From positions 19,170 to 83,169 of the forward strand of contig JAHDIK010000007.1 of assembly GCA_020630795.1 (NCBI GenBank): a stretch of 64,000 nucleotides of DNA, written 5' to 3'. A program made the position numbers and the translations under genes. This document shows positions 9,101-18,181 of this stretch, piece after piece (the stretch's first letter is position 1; the number at the start of each line of letters is the position of its first letter). The notes beneath the pieces are model-generated. The model was given only the letters and a program-made list of their open reading frames with translations, made no database searches and had not been told where the DNA came from. This DNA is from Colwellia sp. Lineage in GTDB: Bacteria > Pseudomonadota > Gammaproteobacteria > Enterobacterales > Alteromonadaceae.

Positions 9101-10141
9101 AATAAGGTTTTTATCCGCGTCAAAAACCTTTAAGTTAACTAAGCTTGCGGTTGGCGCCCAAACTGAAACAGCTAACGAATCGCCGTCAAACGTTGCACCA
9201 TATTCTTGTTCATCGGCGTCGTTAGTTCCCGATGTATATACCGCATCGAGCACTTTGGCTGTTTGAATAAACGTTGCTTGGCTTGGTTGATTTTCTTCAT
9301 TAAGAGCAGCGAATATAAGCTGCTGTTTTAACAATGACTTGGTTTGTTCTAACGTTGCATCAAGCTGAAATGCAGACCATTGAGAAAGATGTGGTACTCG
9401 TGCTTTTTGCTCATCGGTTAACGATATCGGTGTTAGCGCGATGCTATTGTCGCTAGTGACAACAAAGCTTTCATCAAGATCAGCAGAAACTGAGTGAACC
9501 ATCACCGCGTTATCTGCACTGCCTTGCCAAACAATCGTTTGTTGATCTAACCAATGAGCTGATGCGTTAGTTAGGGCAAATGGCGCTTCAGTAGTAACGT
9601 CTTCGTGAGACTCAAATACACCAATTTGTGAAACAATAAATGAGGAACGATTATCACTTAAACTAAGCTGATGATCGTTGTCGTCAGGATCTTTGTCAGA
9701 ACCTTTATGTAAAATGAAATTCGCACAAGTTGCCTCTGCTTTAGTATCAAATAACCAATAAGCGCCATAATTTTCATCTACGCCTGTAGGTGTAAGCCCG
9801 GTATTCCAATCAGTACCTGCGTCATCTTCAAAGTCTGCATATGCGTTACAATCAGTATTATTCCATGCATGAATAATCCAATCATCATAAATACCATCTT
9901 CTCGCAGATAATAAATAACACCTTGAGAGTCGGTTGGTTTAACTGATGGCTCTGGTGCTGGCTCTGGTGCTGGCTCGGGTTCAGGAGTTATGCATGAAGA
10001 ACCGTTATCGTTTAATACTTGAGGCGCTTCACATGAAAGTACATCAGGTATTTTTTTCTCGCTACTTCCCCCACAACCTATTAATACGCCTGATAAAGCA
10101 AGCGCTATCGCGCTGTGTAATACATTTATTTTTGTTGCCAT
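6191..10141 (-). CDS. pulA: Lipoprotein pullulanase-type alpha-1,6-glucosidase (GH13_13)
   Basis: A 1316-residue surface or periplasmic debranching enzyme that cleaves alpha-1,6 bonds in pullulan/glycogen-type glucans. A lipobox LIGC puts Cys23 as the lipidated residue, followed by a Pro/Glu linker. Domains in order: CBM41 (about residues 70-170), N-terminal beta domains, CBM48 ('VSVWAPTA', about 325-420), then the GH13 barrel with region I DVVYNH (about 610), GFRFDIMGH with the Asp nucleophile (about 685), YGEGWNWGE with the acid Glu (about 714) and SKHDNETLWD (about 815). Two extra starch-binding-like modules sit at the C-terminus, each starting '(V/L)YLRG...WG' (about 1070 and 1220). AAGG precedes the ATG. 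It is a single gene with its own terminator. Confidence 0.92.
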   Translation of the reverse strand: MATKINVLHSAIALALSGVLIGCGGSSEKKIPDVLSCEAPQVLNDNGSSCITPEPEPAPEPAPEPSVKPTDSQGVIYYLREDGIYDDWIIHAWNNTDCNAYADFEDDAGTDWNTGLTPTGVDENYGAYWLFDTKAEATCANFILHKGSDKDPDDNDHQLSLSDNRSSFIVSQIGVFESHEDVTTEAPFALTNASAHWLDQQTIVWQGSADNAVMVHSVSADLDESFVVTSDNSIALTPISLTDEQKARVPHLSQWSAFQLDATLEQTKSLLKQQLIFAALNEENQPSQATFIQTAKVLDAVYTSGTNDADEQEYGATFDGDSLAVSVWAPTASLVNLKVFDADKNLIATHEMTEDGATGRWLYTHNNASQTNYDRLFYRFETRVYHPLTKKVETLEATDPYSVSLSTNGEYSQFVSLSDEDLTPENWDTHLIPTIENIEDAVLLEGHIRDFSIRDESTSIEHRGKYLAFAEDSTVPVEHLKGLANAGVTHFHMLPTNDIATIEEDTTKQASLAMRVEELCELQSSNAICTEAQPDATLLEVLQGYDVSTDHAQTLIDSIRGIDGFNWGYDPHHFNVPEGSYASNAEGVTRIKEYRQMVQALHEMGLRVVMDVVYNHTAASGIWDKSVFDKLVPSYYHRYNEITGDIERSTCCENTATENRMMGKFVVDSMAHWAKEYGIDGFRFDIMGHMPKDIILEAREAVLAIDPDTYFYGEGWNWGEVANNRLFEQATQENMAGTEVGSFNDRPRDTIRAAALSQSTVDLASVDHIRLGLSGTLKNYVMIDQNGARKTGDAYSQSSYGLDPADIINYVSKHDNETLWDQLQYSLPDSMLKDERVRIHNLSAAIPLLSQGIPFFQLGVDMMRSKSMDRDSYDASDWYNYVDFTNTTNNWNIGLPSRDKNAGKYDIISAISSNPNTSVMMTDIDFSESIFSEFLSIRSGSPLFRLTSEQEVIERVGFHNTGKDQTAGLIVMSIDDGTGQTDLDPSVDALVVVINGTDSEQSHTVDAAQNFELHPIQQSSADNVVTTASFNSSVFTVPAHTIAVFVKPQGAEQGDGLSADPSYIASPFGDEVVYLRGGMNEWGTTDAFEYNGEGIYSIMTTLAPGSYDFKVGDQNWNVANLGYNDVDVSSDSIALTQGDGSNLHIEISQLAGYLIEVDVSSNVPVLKVIQANAIVSCNALEDSADMAPFSVTGGGELYLRGSHSGWGADEMYKFAYKGENRYQMVADLADAFQFKIASDDDSWTTQLWVQNASGAIETGLLALDTAYDVAYEDGGQVNNNINLASGTYSFLLTLNEADPAKGTSIGSLSVQQCTND

Positions 10142-10318
10142 TTTTTTACCTTATTATTTTGTTATAGCAACAAAAAATATATAGAAAAGCATTTAACTAA
10201 AGTATTGAATACGTATGTACATATCTAGACTAGCTATGAACATATATAGCATGATGAAGTGTGAAAATTTCCCGTTGATTCACTATAAAATCACATATAA
10301 GAGTAGATAATTTTCCAT

Positions 10319-10348
10319 AAAAAAAGCCTCTACTTTTCAGTAGAGGCT
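10319..10348 (-). terminator. Rho-independent terminator of the ABM/oxidoreductase unit
   Basis: 10-bp stem AGCCTCTACT/AGTAGAGGCT with a 4-base loop. On the minus strand it is followed by a run of seven T, directly downstream of the ABM monooxygenase gene. Confidence 0.85.
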
Positions 10349-10398
10349 TGTGTTTGAATTGAATCACTAATGCTTTCTTGAACGGTTACGTCATATGA

Positions 10399-10689
10399 TC
10401 ATTCAACTGGTAACATTTCGTTTAATGTGAAGTTTGCTATCAAGCCTTCAGTGGCCACTACATAGTCTTGCAAGTGTTGAGCATTCATATGAGCCTGCCA
10501 TAGTTCACGAGACTCCCAGTTTTCATAAAACATAAAGTGAGCGGGGTTTTCATGGTCTTGATGTAAATCGTAATTTATACAGCCTTTTTCTTGGCGTGTA
10601 ATATCAATTAGCTTAATCAGCTCAGTTTTTACACGTTCGGTACTGTCTGGGTTTGCAAATATATTTGCGACAATAGTTAATTTAGTCAT
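10399..10689 (-). CDS. Antibiotic biosynthesis monooxygenase (ABM) family protein, YgiN-like
   Basis: A 96-residue ferredoxin-like-fold protein of the ABM/quinol monooxygenase family. The hallmark 'KGCINYDLHQDHENPAHFMFYENWES' pattern spans about residues 35-60, followed by 'HMNAQHL'. Characterised relatives are cofactor-free dimers acting on quinols or aromatic compounds. It follows the zinc-type oxidoreductase on the same strand at 53 bases, so the two are probably co-transcribed and may act on quinone or electrophile stress. The exact substrate is unknown. Confidence 0.82.
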   Translation of the reverse strand: MTKLTIVANIFANPDSTERVKTELIKLIDITRQEKGCINYDLHQDHENPAHFMFYENWESRELWQAHMNAQHLQDYVVATEGLIANFTLNEMLPVE

Positions 10690-10742
10690 ATTGTTTATAC
10701 CTAATCTCTTCGTACGATAATGTATTACTTTTATGTATGAGT

Positions 10743-11771
10743 TTACGCAAAGTCTTCAAGCACGATTTTACCAATTGACATACCAGACTCTAATTCAGCG
10801 TGAGCTTGACGTAAATTAGCTGCGTTAATTTTACCTAAATGCTTGCCAACTGTAGTTTTTAAATGCCCTGAATCGATTAAAGACGACACTTGATTTAACA
10901 GATTTCTTTGTTCGTCGATATCGTGTGCATTAAACATTGATCGTGCAAACATAAATTCCCAATGAAACGACAAGCTTTTCATTTTAAGTTTACTTACGTT
11001 AATGTTCGAAGCGTCGTCAATCACGCCTATTTTGCCAAACGGAGCCACTATGTCGGTATAGCTGTCAAAGTGCTCTGCTGTTCCATTTAAACTAGCAACA
11101 TGAGTTACATCAGCAATATTTAAATCGTTTATTTGTGGAAGCAAAGGCTTGGTATGATCTACCACATAATCTGCGCCCATCGACTTCACCCAATCTCGCG
11201 TTTCAGGTCTAGAAGCAGTCGCAATAATCGTTGCACCGGTTAGCACATTAAGTAATTGTAACAATATTGAACCTACGCCACCTGCGGCCCCCACAACCAA
11301 CACAACGTCATTACTTTTTTCTTTACTGTTTACATCCTGAATAGGTAAAGCGAGATGCTCAAATAGTAATTCCCATGCTGTTATTGCCGTTAAAGGCAAC
11401 GCTGCGGCCTCTGAATTAGACAAGCTAATCGGCTTTTTGCCAACAATACGCTCGTCTACCAATTGAAATTCAGCGTTACTGCCATTTCGAGTAATGTCGC
11501 CAGCATAAAATACTTTATCTCCAACGCTATAATGATCCACACTATCTCCAACCTCAACAACTTCTCCAACAGCGTCATAACCCAATATTTTTACATCATT
11601 GTTTTCGGCTGCAATGCTTTGTCGTACTTTATAGTCAACAGGGTTAACTGCAATCGCATTTACTTTTATCAACAAGTCGTAACCTGTCGCTTTAGGTTTT
11701 TCAATGTCTACATCAACGAGTGAATTTACATCGCTAATAGGAAGTGATTTTTTAGTACCTATCGCTTTCAT
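10743..11771 (-). CDS. Zinc-type alcohol dehydrogenase-like / quinone oxidoreductase family protein
   Basis: A 342-residue MDR-superfamily NAD(P)H-dependent reductase. The GroES-like N-terminal domain has 'VNPVDYKVRQ' near residues 42-51; the nucleotide-binding motif is VVGAAGGVGSI near 184-194. Catalytic-zinc Cys residues are absent, as in quinone oxidoreductases. The sequence resembles the ZADH family (TIGR02817 type) usually found beside ABM proteins and a LysR regulator. AAAGGA precedes the ATG. It is divergent from a LysR gene across 113 bp that contain a palindrome (11811-11829), so control by that regulator is likely. Confidence 0.85.
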   Translation of the reverse strand: MKAIGTKKSLPISDVNSLVDVDIEKPKATGYDLLIKVNAIAVNPVDYKVRQSIAAENNDVKILGYDAVGEVVEVGDSVDHYSVGDKVFYAGDITRNGSNAEFQLVDERIVGKKPISLSNSEAAALPLTAITAWELLFEHLALPIQDVNSKEKSNDVVLVVGAAGGVGSILLQLLNVLTGATIIATASRPETRDWVKSMGADYVVDHTKPLLPQINDLNIADVTHVASLNGTAEHFDSYTDIVAPFGKIGVIDDASNINVSKLKMKSLSFHWEFMFARSMFNAHDIDEQRNLLNQVSSLIDSGHLKTTVGKHLGKINAANLRQAHAELESGMSIGKIVLEDFA

Positions 11772-11810
11772 TAAATAGTCCTTTTAAAGAATAGTGTTTG
11801 AATATGCGGT

Positions 11811-11829
11811 TATAGTAACGTTACATATA
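11811..11829. promoter_or_regulatory. Candidate LysR operator palindrome
   Basis: A near-perfect palindrome centred on GTAACGTTAC with TAT/ATA arms lies midway between the divergent oxidoreductase and LysR genes. This is where a LysR-type regulator would bind to control both. It is inferred from symmetry and position. Confidence 0.45.
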
Positions 11830-11884
11830 AACATTAAAAAGATGATAATATAATAAACACTTTCAAATATTTTTTGATAATAAT

Positions 11885-12808
11885 ATGCAGATACCTGATT
11901 TAGAAATAGTAATTAAAACAGCAGAATTTGGAAGTATTACCGCTGCAGCAACACATTTAGACATTCAAGTAGCGCGTGCAAGCGCTGCAATTAAACGGGT
12001 AGAAACACAATTAGGGTTTGAATTATTTATTAGGTCTACTCGTCAACTTAGGCTTTCTCGCCAAGGCGAAATCTATATTCCGCAATGTATTCAAGCTCTA
12101 GAAACATTAAACAAGGCTCAACATGACTTGTTAACAAACAAAAACAATATAAGTGGTGAATTACGATTAACAACGTCGTCAGACTTAGGCCGAAATATTG
12201 TTGCACCATGGTTAGATGATCTTACAGAAACGCATAAATCACTCAGTTTGAAGCTTATTCTGAATGACCATGATTTAGATTTCTATCGAGACTCCGTTGA
12301 TATTGCTTTGAGGTATGGGTCACCAACTGATTCAAGTATGTACGGTTTTAAAATATGTGATGTACCACGTGTACTTTGTGCGTCGCCAGAATATTTGAAA
12401 TCTCATTCTGCTCCTAAACACCCTAAAGAATTAAACAATCATACCGGGCTATTTTATCAACTGGGCGGAATAACTTTTAACACATGGAAATTTGCACACA
12501 AAACACATAATTACACGATTAAAATGCAAGGTAATAGAACAGCAAATGACGGTGATATGGTAAGAAGATGGTGTGTATCAGGAAAAGGCTTAGCGATAAA
12601 GAGTCTACTCGATGTATCGAGTGACTTACTCGATAAAAAGCTTACGCTTGTTATGCCAAACTATAAACCTACTCCTACTGAGCTGTGGCTTATTTGCCCT
12701 AGCAGGCAATCAATAAACCCAATTGTTCGACTTTTACGAGATGAGCTTACACAAAATTGTAAGAATATTTATAAGCAACTTGCGGAACATAATATTTATT
12801 CGATCTAG
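11885..12808 (+). CDS. LysR-family transcriptional regulator
   Basis: A 307-residue LTTR. The winged helix-turn-helix covers residues 1-60 ('GSITAAATHLDIQVARASAAIKRVE', 'FIRSTRQLRLSRQG') and the periplasmic-binding-like effector domain covers 90-295. Divergent from the MDR oxidoreductase/ABM pair, the classic arrangement for a regulator of those genes. No clear Shine-Dalgarno precedes the ATG. The effector is unknown; relatives beside such pairs often respond to quinones or electrophiles. Confidence 0.85.
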   Translation: MQIPDLEIVIKTAEFGSITAAATHLDIQVARASAAIKRVETQLGFELFIRSTRQLRLSRQGEIYIPQCIQALETLNKAQHDLLTNKNNISGELRLTTSSDLGRNIVAPWLDDLTETHKSLSLKLILNDHDLDFYRDSVDIALRYGSPTDSSMYGFKICDVPRVLCASPEYLKSHSAPKHPKELNNHTGLFYQLGGITFNTWKFAHKTHNYTIKMQGNRTANDGDMVRRWCVSGKGLAIKSLLDVSSDLLDKKLTLVMPNYKPTPTELWLICPSRQSINPIVRLLRDELTQNCKNIYKQLAEHNIYSI

Positions 12809-12843
12809 CTCCTATTAAAGATAAATTTAGCGACGTAAATAAA

Positions 12844-12868
12844 CAGAGAGTACATCAATATCTCTCTG
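12844..12868. terminator. Weak hairpin between convergent LysR and GGDEF/EAL genes
   Basis: Stem CAGAGAG/CTCTCTG around an 11-base loop. The flanks are AT-rich but lack a good T-run; it could end either transcript. Confidence 0.4.
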
Positions 12869-12873
12869 CTAAA

Positions 12874-15126
12874 TTAAACCTCTACGCCCTCATTTAACAA
12901 CACACCAATTTTATCAGCACTTACAGGCTTGCTAAAAAAGTAACCTTGAACAATGTCACACCCGAAAGCTTTTAACTCGTCAAACTGTGCTTGGCTTTCA
13001 ACCCCTTCAGCAATAATTTTGTATCCAAGGTTATGACCCATTTCAACCATTGACCGAATAAGCAAATTGGTTTTTTCATCAGTCAACATGTCGTCAACAA
13101 AGTCTTTATCAATTTTTAAATAATCAACCGATAAATGCTTTAAAGACGCAAACGACGAGTAACCCGTACCAAAGTCGTCAATTGCTAGCAACACCCCTAA
13201 CTTTCTCAACGGACTAAAAATAGACAAGCCGTTTTTATTTGTGTGCATTACACTTTCAGTAACTTCTAGCTCTAAATTATTGGAGTGCATATCTGTACCA
13301 TCAATCACACCTTGTAACGACGGAATAAAATCATCGTCAAACAAATGAGATGGTGAGATATTCACTGCCATTCTTATTAAGGGTAACCCCATGTTTTTCC
13401 ACTCAACCGCTTGAGCGCATGCAGTATTAAATACCCACTCGGTTAACTGTTTAATCATGCCGATACGCTCAGCAGTCGCAATAAAATCAACAGGCGGAAC
13501 ATCTCCAAGTTCATGGTGATTCCACCGAGATAACGCTTCAACGCCTACAATTTTACCGGTACGCACATCAATCTGCGGTTGATAAGCTAACGTAAGATTT
13601 TGTTTCTCAATAGTTTCTCGCAGAAACTGCTCAACTTTAAATTGATATTCTGCAACTCTTGTTAACTCAATATCATAAAATGCGTAACAGCCTTTGCCTG
13701 AATCTTTAGCTGCGTATAATGCAGTGTCAGCAGCTTTAACAAGCGATTTGAGATCTGCCCCATCATCAGGGTAGCGAGCAATACCAATACTGCAAGAAGG
13801 AATAAACTTACGACCCGACAACTCTAACTTTTTGGAAATAACATTAATGACACGTTGCGCAATATTGGCGGAACCTAACGTATCTGAAATATCTTTCACC
13901 ACTATACAAAATTCGTCGCCACCTAAACGCGCAATACAATCAACGTCTCGGCTTATTTCGGTAATGCGCGACGCTATTTCTTTTAGCAGTATGTCTCCAA
14001 CATCATGGCCTAGGCTATCGTTTACACTTTTGAAATTATCTAAGTCGAGATACAACAAGCTAAAACATTCTCCATTACGAGATGATGTTTTAATTAGCTC
14101 TTCGATGGTAATAAATAAATGCGCGCGACTTGATAATCCCGTAAGTAAATCAGAATAAGCGAGCGCAGTAATGCGTTTTTGATTATGTTCGCGTTCCATT
14201 ACAATGCCCGCTAAACGAGCGGCCGCCTTTAAATCACTTTGTTCTGAAGCAGTAGGTGCAGACGGGTAGTTTCGGTACATACCAAAGGCACCGAGTACTT
14301 TTCCTGACACGCTAAAAATAGGCTCAGACCAACAACTTCGTAACCCATGGGGTAATGCTGCCGCTTTGATGTTTTCCCATTTAGGATCAGTTTCAATATC
14401 TTCAACAATTACTCGTTTACCTGTGTATGTTGATGTACCGCATGACCCGATATTTGGACCATTTTTCAAACCATGAACTTGGTCGCAATATTCTTTAGGT
14501 AAACTCGGTGCACCGGCATGTAAGAGCGTGTCACCGTCTAACTCCAACATGGAACATCGTATGCCCGGGTGACGTTCTTCATATATGTACGCAATTTCGT
14601 CGTAAATTTCAGATGCGGGTTCGCCTTGCGCGATCATTTTAAGAATTTTGTTATAACGAATATCAAATAACTCAGCGTGTTTTCGTTGAGTTATGTCTAC
14701 ATGAGTGCCGACTAATCGTATTGGCTCGTCAAATTCATCGCGAGTAACTTGTAACGCACGGGTTCTAATAAACAAGTAATGCCCGTCTTTATGTTGCATC
14801 CGCATAACACCTTCAAAAGTGCCTGATTCGTCTGCTAAAAAATCACGAATGCTCGTTAATATATTTACCTTATCGTCAGGATGAACGATGTTAGCCCATG
14901 TATCATAATGGTGTTCAAGTTCGTGCTCTTCATACCCCAGCATGCTTTTCCAGCTAGGAGAATAAAACACTTCGTTGGTTTGTAAGTTCCAATCCCAAAA
15001 GCCATCAATTGCTTCTTGGAGGTTTAATTGCCCTTTTAGGTTTGTTGTGTTTTTCTGTTTACGTATAGAATCCAATTCAGCGCGTAACTCGTTAACTTCT
15101 TTTAATAACTCCGGAATCGAATTCAT
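12874..15126 (-). CDS. PAS-GAF-GGDEF-EAL cyclic-di-GMP signalling protein
   Basis: A 750-residue cytoplasmic protein with both c-di-GMP synthesis and degradation modules. Order: short coiled coil (about residues 4-25), PAS with PAC (about 30-150), GAF (about 165-305), GGDEF and EAL. The GGDEF motif is intact, with an RDVD inhibitory site in the standard register; the EAL domain keeps VEALSRW and the DDFGTGYSS loop. I chose the ATG at 15126 because GGGAG lies seven bases upstream; the frame also extends nine codons further to 15153. There are no membrane segments. Both outputs look competent, so net activity cannot be predicted. Confidence 0.9.
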   Translation of the reverse strand: MNSIPELLKEVNELRAELDSIRKQKNTTNLKGQLNLQEAIDGFWDWNLQTNEVFYSPSWKSMLGYEEHELEHHYDTWANIVHPDDKVNILTSIRDFLADESGTFEGVMRMQHKDGHYLFIRTRALQVTRDEFDEPIRLVGTHVDITQRKHAELFDIRYNKILKMIAQGEPASEIYDEIAYIYEERHPGIRCSMLELDGDTLLHAGAPSLPKEYCDQVHGLKNGPNIGSCGTSTYTGKRVIVEDIETDPKWENIKAAALPHGLRSCWSEPIFSVSGKVLGAFGMYRNYPSAPTASEQSDLKAAARLAGIVMEREHNQKRITALAYSDLLTGLSSRAHLFITIEELIKTSSRNGECFSLLYLDLDNFKSVNDSLGHDVGDILLKEIASRITEISRDVDCIARLGGDEFCIVVKDISDTLGSANIAQRVINVISKKLELSGRKFIPSCSIGIARYPDDGADLKSLVKAADTALYAAKDSGKGCYAFYDIELTRVAEYQFKVEQFLRETIEKQNLTLAYQPQIDVRTGKIVGVEALSRWNHHELGDVPPVDFIATAERIGMIKQLTEWVFNTACAQAVEWKNMGLPLIRMAVNISPSHLFDDDFIPSLQGVIDGTDMHSNNLELEVTESVMHTNKNGLSIFSPLRKLGVLLAIDDFGTGYSSFASLKHLSVDYLKIDKDFVDDMLTDEKTNLLIRSMVEMGHNLGYKIIAEGVESQAQFDELKAFGCDIVQGYFFSKPVSADKIGVLLNEGVEV

Positions 15127-15564
15127 TTTATCTCCCAATAGTACAAAAATCATGACGTTCTAATAAACATTCAGATAACTATTAACAGGTTTATCTTTTT
15201 CTCCTTTAAATAAAACCCAAAAATCTAACTACGATGTAAGTGGTAATTTTCAGCTTGGTATAACACTCACTAAAATTTCTGTAACCAAGTAAAACAAGAC
15301 CTATAAATGCTTTACTCTCTTTCAATATAATAAGGAATTACCTTTTCATCAACTTGTAACAAGTGTTTTCAGAGGGGATTAACCGATTATTTTTCATACT
15401 AAAAATAGTCGATATAAATAAACTTACTTTTTATGTTGTTAATTGAATAACTTAACAACTCATCTGATGAGAATAAATGAATGAATATTTTTTTATTAAT
15501 AAAGTGTTAATGCAGCGTTAAAAAGAGGATGATTTTTAATATAGTGAATCGGGCGTTCAAAAAG
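15127..15564. other. Intergenic region without recognisable genes
   Basis: AT-rich spacer of over 400 bases upstream of the GGDEF/EAL gene and downstream of the GH3 gene. I see no ORF, RNA or repeat apart from the palindrome listed next. Confidence 0.5.
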
Positions 15565-15602
15565 CACACAAAATACAAATATTAATATTCGTATTTTGTG
15601 TG
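15565..15602 (-). terminator. 38-bp near-perfect palindrome, terminator of the laminarin locus
   Basis: Two 19-base arms starting CACACAAAATAC and ending GTATTTTGTGTG, matching at 18 of 19 positions, lie 11 bases after the GH3 stop. On the minus strand the hairpin is followed by GCTTTTT. It is unusually AT-rich and long for a terminator, so an operator role is not excluded. Confidence 0.65.
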
Positions 15603-15613
15603 GTGAAAATGCT

Positions 15614-18181
15614 TTATTGACAATTCATTAATGAACTATCACTCTCGGTCGCATTCAAGAAAATATCTGCAATATTGATCTGTACAGCATGACTTGAGGC
15701 TAACTGAAACGGTGTAGTTAAATGTTCAGGGTGAACATCTTGAAGCGTAAAACAAGATAAACTTATCGATACTTCATGCCATTGATTGGTAGCAAGTGAT
15801 GCCAACGGCTTTGAAATATCAACACTTTGATCACAGTGCTTTTGTTTGTTACACCCAATAGATAGCATTACGCTACCAGAGAGCTCTTCAGGCAACTTAA
15901 CTGAAAAATTAAGGTATGAATTTTGTTCAAGAGACTTAAAAATATGATCAGTTTCGCTTTCTGCAACACTGATGCGTACGCCAGATAAGTTACTTCCTTC
16001 TTGCAGAATTAACTTAAATGCGTCTTCTTGAACAACTTTATCGATAGTACGATAAGACAACTCAGATAAACGATGCGCACTGGCAGATACTTCTATCACT
16101 TCGTCACCAGAAAACAACGACAATGATAACGGTGCTTTAACGCCTCCTTTAAAAATATCGATTTTTTTAGTGTTTACTGCTGAATTTTCAACAACATCTG
16201 CTTTTTCATTTAATTGGGAAGTAAGAGTATCTTTATCTGCATACGTTAAACCATAACCATATGGAAACAATGGGTTGTAGTTAGCGTCGTGTCGGTTTAC
16301 GGTTGTTTGCGTTAAAGAATTAGGCCACGAAAACGAAAGCTTACCTACAAAGTCATGTTTAACCTTATTGTGTTCATCAGCCAAAATCACATCGGCAATT
16401 CCTTGTCCTTCAGATCCAGGCAACCACGCAGCTACAAACGCATTCGACGCATTCAACTCGGCGTTAACCCACATTGGTCTACCACTAATAAATACTGATA
16501 CAACAGGTATATTTTGTTGTTTAAGCTTGTTCAACAGCTTTAAAGACGATTTATGAGATACTTCAAAATTTAAATCATCAAGATCTCCTTGCCCTTCGGC
16601 ATAAGGGTTTTCGCCAAACACAACAACAGCAACATCAGGCTTTTGAGAGTAACTGCCGTCTAGGCTAAGTGTTACTTTACCGCCCGAATTTTCAACTTGC
16701 TGTTTAATACCTTGATAAATAGATGTTCCACCCGGAAAATCATTATTTGTGTTACCGGTACCCTGCCACGTAATTGTCCAACCACCCGATTGCTTACCAA
16801 TATTATCAGCACCGTCTCCTGCAACAAGAATATGCTGGCGTGGAGATAATGGTAATAATTCATTGCTGTTCTTAAGTAACACCAGTGATTCTCTTACTGC
16901 TTGGCGTGCTACTGCTCTATGGTTATCACTACCAATTAACTCAGTTTTTCCTGAAAACATACGCTCTTTAGGGCTTGGCTTATCAAAAATACCAGCTCTA
17001 AACTTAACGCGTAAAATACGAGTAACAGCATCATCTATACGAGACATTGGAATTACGCCGTTTTTTGCTTGTTCGATAGTGTTTTCTAATAAGGGCTTCC
17101 ACGCTCCTGTCGGTACCATAAAAATGTCTAGCCCAGCATTAATAGCTTGAGGACAGTTTTCATTACTACAACCTGTTATCTGTCCGTGGCCATTCCAGTC
17201 ACCTACAACAAACCCATCAAACCCCATAGTGCTTTTGAGCACATCGGTTAATAGGTACTTGTTGCCATGAATTTTATCGCCATTCCAACTGTTAAATGAC
17301 GCCATAACTGATTGAGCCCCTGCGGCTAAGCCGCTTACGTAGCCTTGAGCGTGCAACTTATATAAATCATTTTCTGATGAAAGATTGTTACCTTGATCAT
17401 CACCATTTTCAGTACCACCATCACCTAAAAAGTGCTTAACGGTACTCACTACTCTATCGTCCCCCAGAAAATTATCATTTGCGTGACCTTGCAAACCTTT
17501 TACAACAGATCCTGCATACAACCTAACGATTTCGGGATCTTCGGAATAACCTTCATAAGTTCGTCCCCATCGGTCATCCCTAACCGTTGCCACCGTTGGT
17601 GCAAACACCCAATCAATACCAGTAACCATTACTTCTGTCGCAGTAATTTTTGCTATTTTCTCCATTAAAACAGGGTTGTTTGCAGCACCTAAACCAATAT
17701 TATGTGGAAACAACGTAGCACCAATAACGTTATTGTGGCCATGAACAGCATCGGTTCCCCATATAGTAGGGATGGTAGAGCCATCCAAGGAGTCATCGAT
17801 TGATGCTTGGTACATTTGTTCGGCTAGTGTTATCCAATCTTGAGGAGTTGAATGTTTGTTGTTGTTTGGGAAGGCTCCTCCGCCATTTAGGTAAGAGCCA
17901 AACCCATATTTACGCATGTCTTCTGGCGTAATATCGCGAATTTCTGGTTGTATCATTTGAGCAACCTTTTGCTCAAGGGTCATTTTACTTAGAAGCGCTG
18001 CAACCTTTGCTTCAATAATAGGGTCAAGCGCCACTTCCGACTCTATTTTATGCCAAGGAGAGTTTTGTTTGTTTTTTGTTTCGGAAACACTATTATTGCT
18101 CCCATCACCCACGCAAGCCTGCAATAGTGGTATTAATGCTAGCGGCATCGCCGCAGCAAACGTTTTTTTAACTAATTTCAT
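15614..18181 (-). CDS. Lipoprotein GH3 beta-glucosidase / exo-beta-glucanase (ExoP-like)
   Basis: An 855-residue glycoside hydrolase family 3 enzyme that releases glucose from beta-glucan oligosaccharides. The lipobox LLQAC gives lipidated Cys23. The N-terminal barrel carries 'IPTIWGTDAVHGHNNV' (138-152), KH at 249-250 and the nucleophile Asp328 in 'GFVVGDWNGHG'. The second domain follows, with 'VVVFGENPYAEGQGD'. A C-terminal beta-sandwich (about 680-845) resembles the ExoP galactose-binding-like domain. The start overlaps the MFS stop by 14 bases with AGGAG ahead, so translation is coupled to the permease. Context points to laminarin oligosaccharides as substrate. Confidence 0.92.
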   Translation of the reverse strand: MKLVKKTFAAAMPLALIPLLQACVGDGSNNSVSETKNKQNSPWHKIESEVALDPIIEAKVAALLSKMTLEQKVAQMIQPEIRDITPEDMRKYGFGSYLNGGGAFPNNNKHSTPQDWITLAEQMYQASIDDSLDGSTIPTIWGTDAVHGHNNVIGATLFPHNIGLGAANNPVLMEKIAKITATEVMVTGIDWVFAPTVATVRDDRWGRTYEGYSEDPEIVRLYAGSVVKGLQGHANDNFLGDDRVVSTVKHFLGDGGTENGDDQGNNLSSENDLYKLHAQGYVSGLAAGAQSVMASFNSWNGDKIHGNKYLLTDVLKSTMGFDGFVVGDWNGHGQITGCSNENCPQAINAGLDIFMVPTGAWKPLLENTIEQAKNGVIPMSRIDDAVTRILRVKFRAGIFDKPSPKERMFSGKTELIGSDNHRAVARQAVRESLVLLKNSNELLPLSPRQHILVAGDGADNIGKQSGGWTITWQGTGNTNNDFPGGTSIYQGIKQQVENSGGKVTLSLDGSYSQKPDVAVVVFGENPYAEGQGDLDDLNFEVSHKSSLKLLNKLKQQNIPVVSVFISGRPMWVNAELNASNAFVAAWLPGSEGQGIADVILADEHNKVKHDFVGKLSFSWPNSLTQTTVNRHDANYNPLFPYGYGLTYADKDTLTSQLNEKADVVENSAVNTKKIDIFKGGVKAPLSLSLFSGDEVIEVSASAHRLSELSYRTIDKVVQEDAFKLILQEGSNLSGVRISVAESETDHIFKSLEQNSYLNFSVKLPEELSGSVMLSIGCNKQKHCDQSVDISKPLASLATNQWHEVSISLSCFTLQDVHPEHLTTPFQLASSHAVQINIADIFLNATESDSSLMNCQ

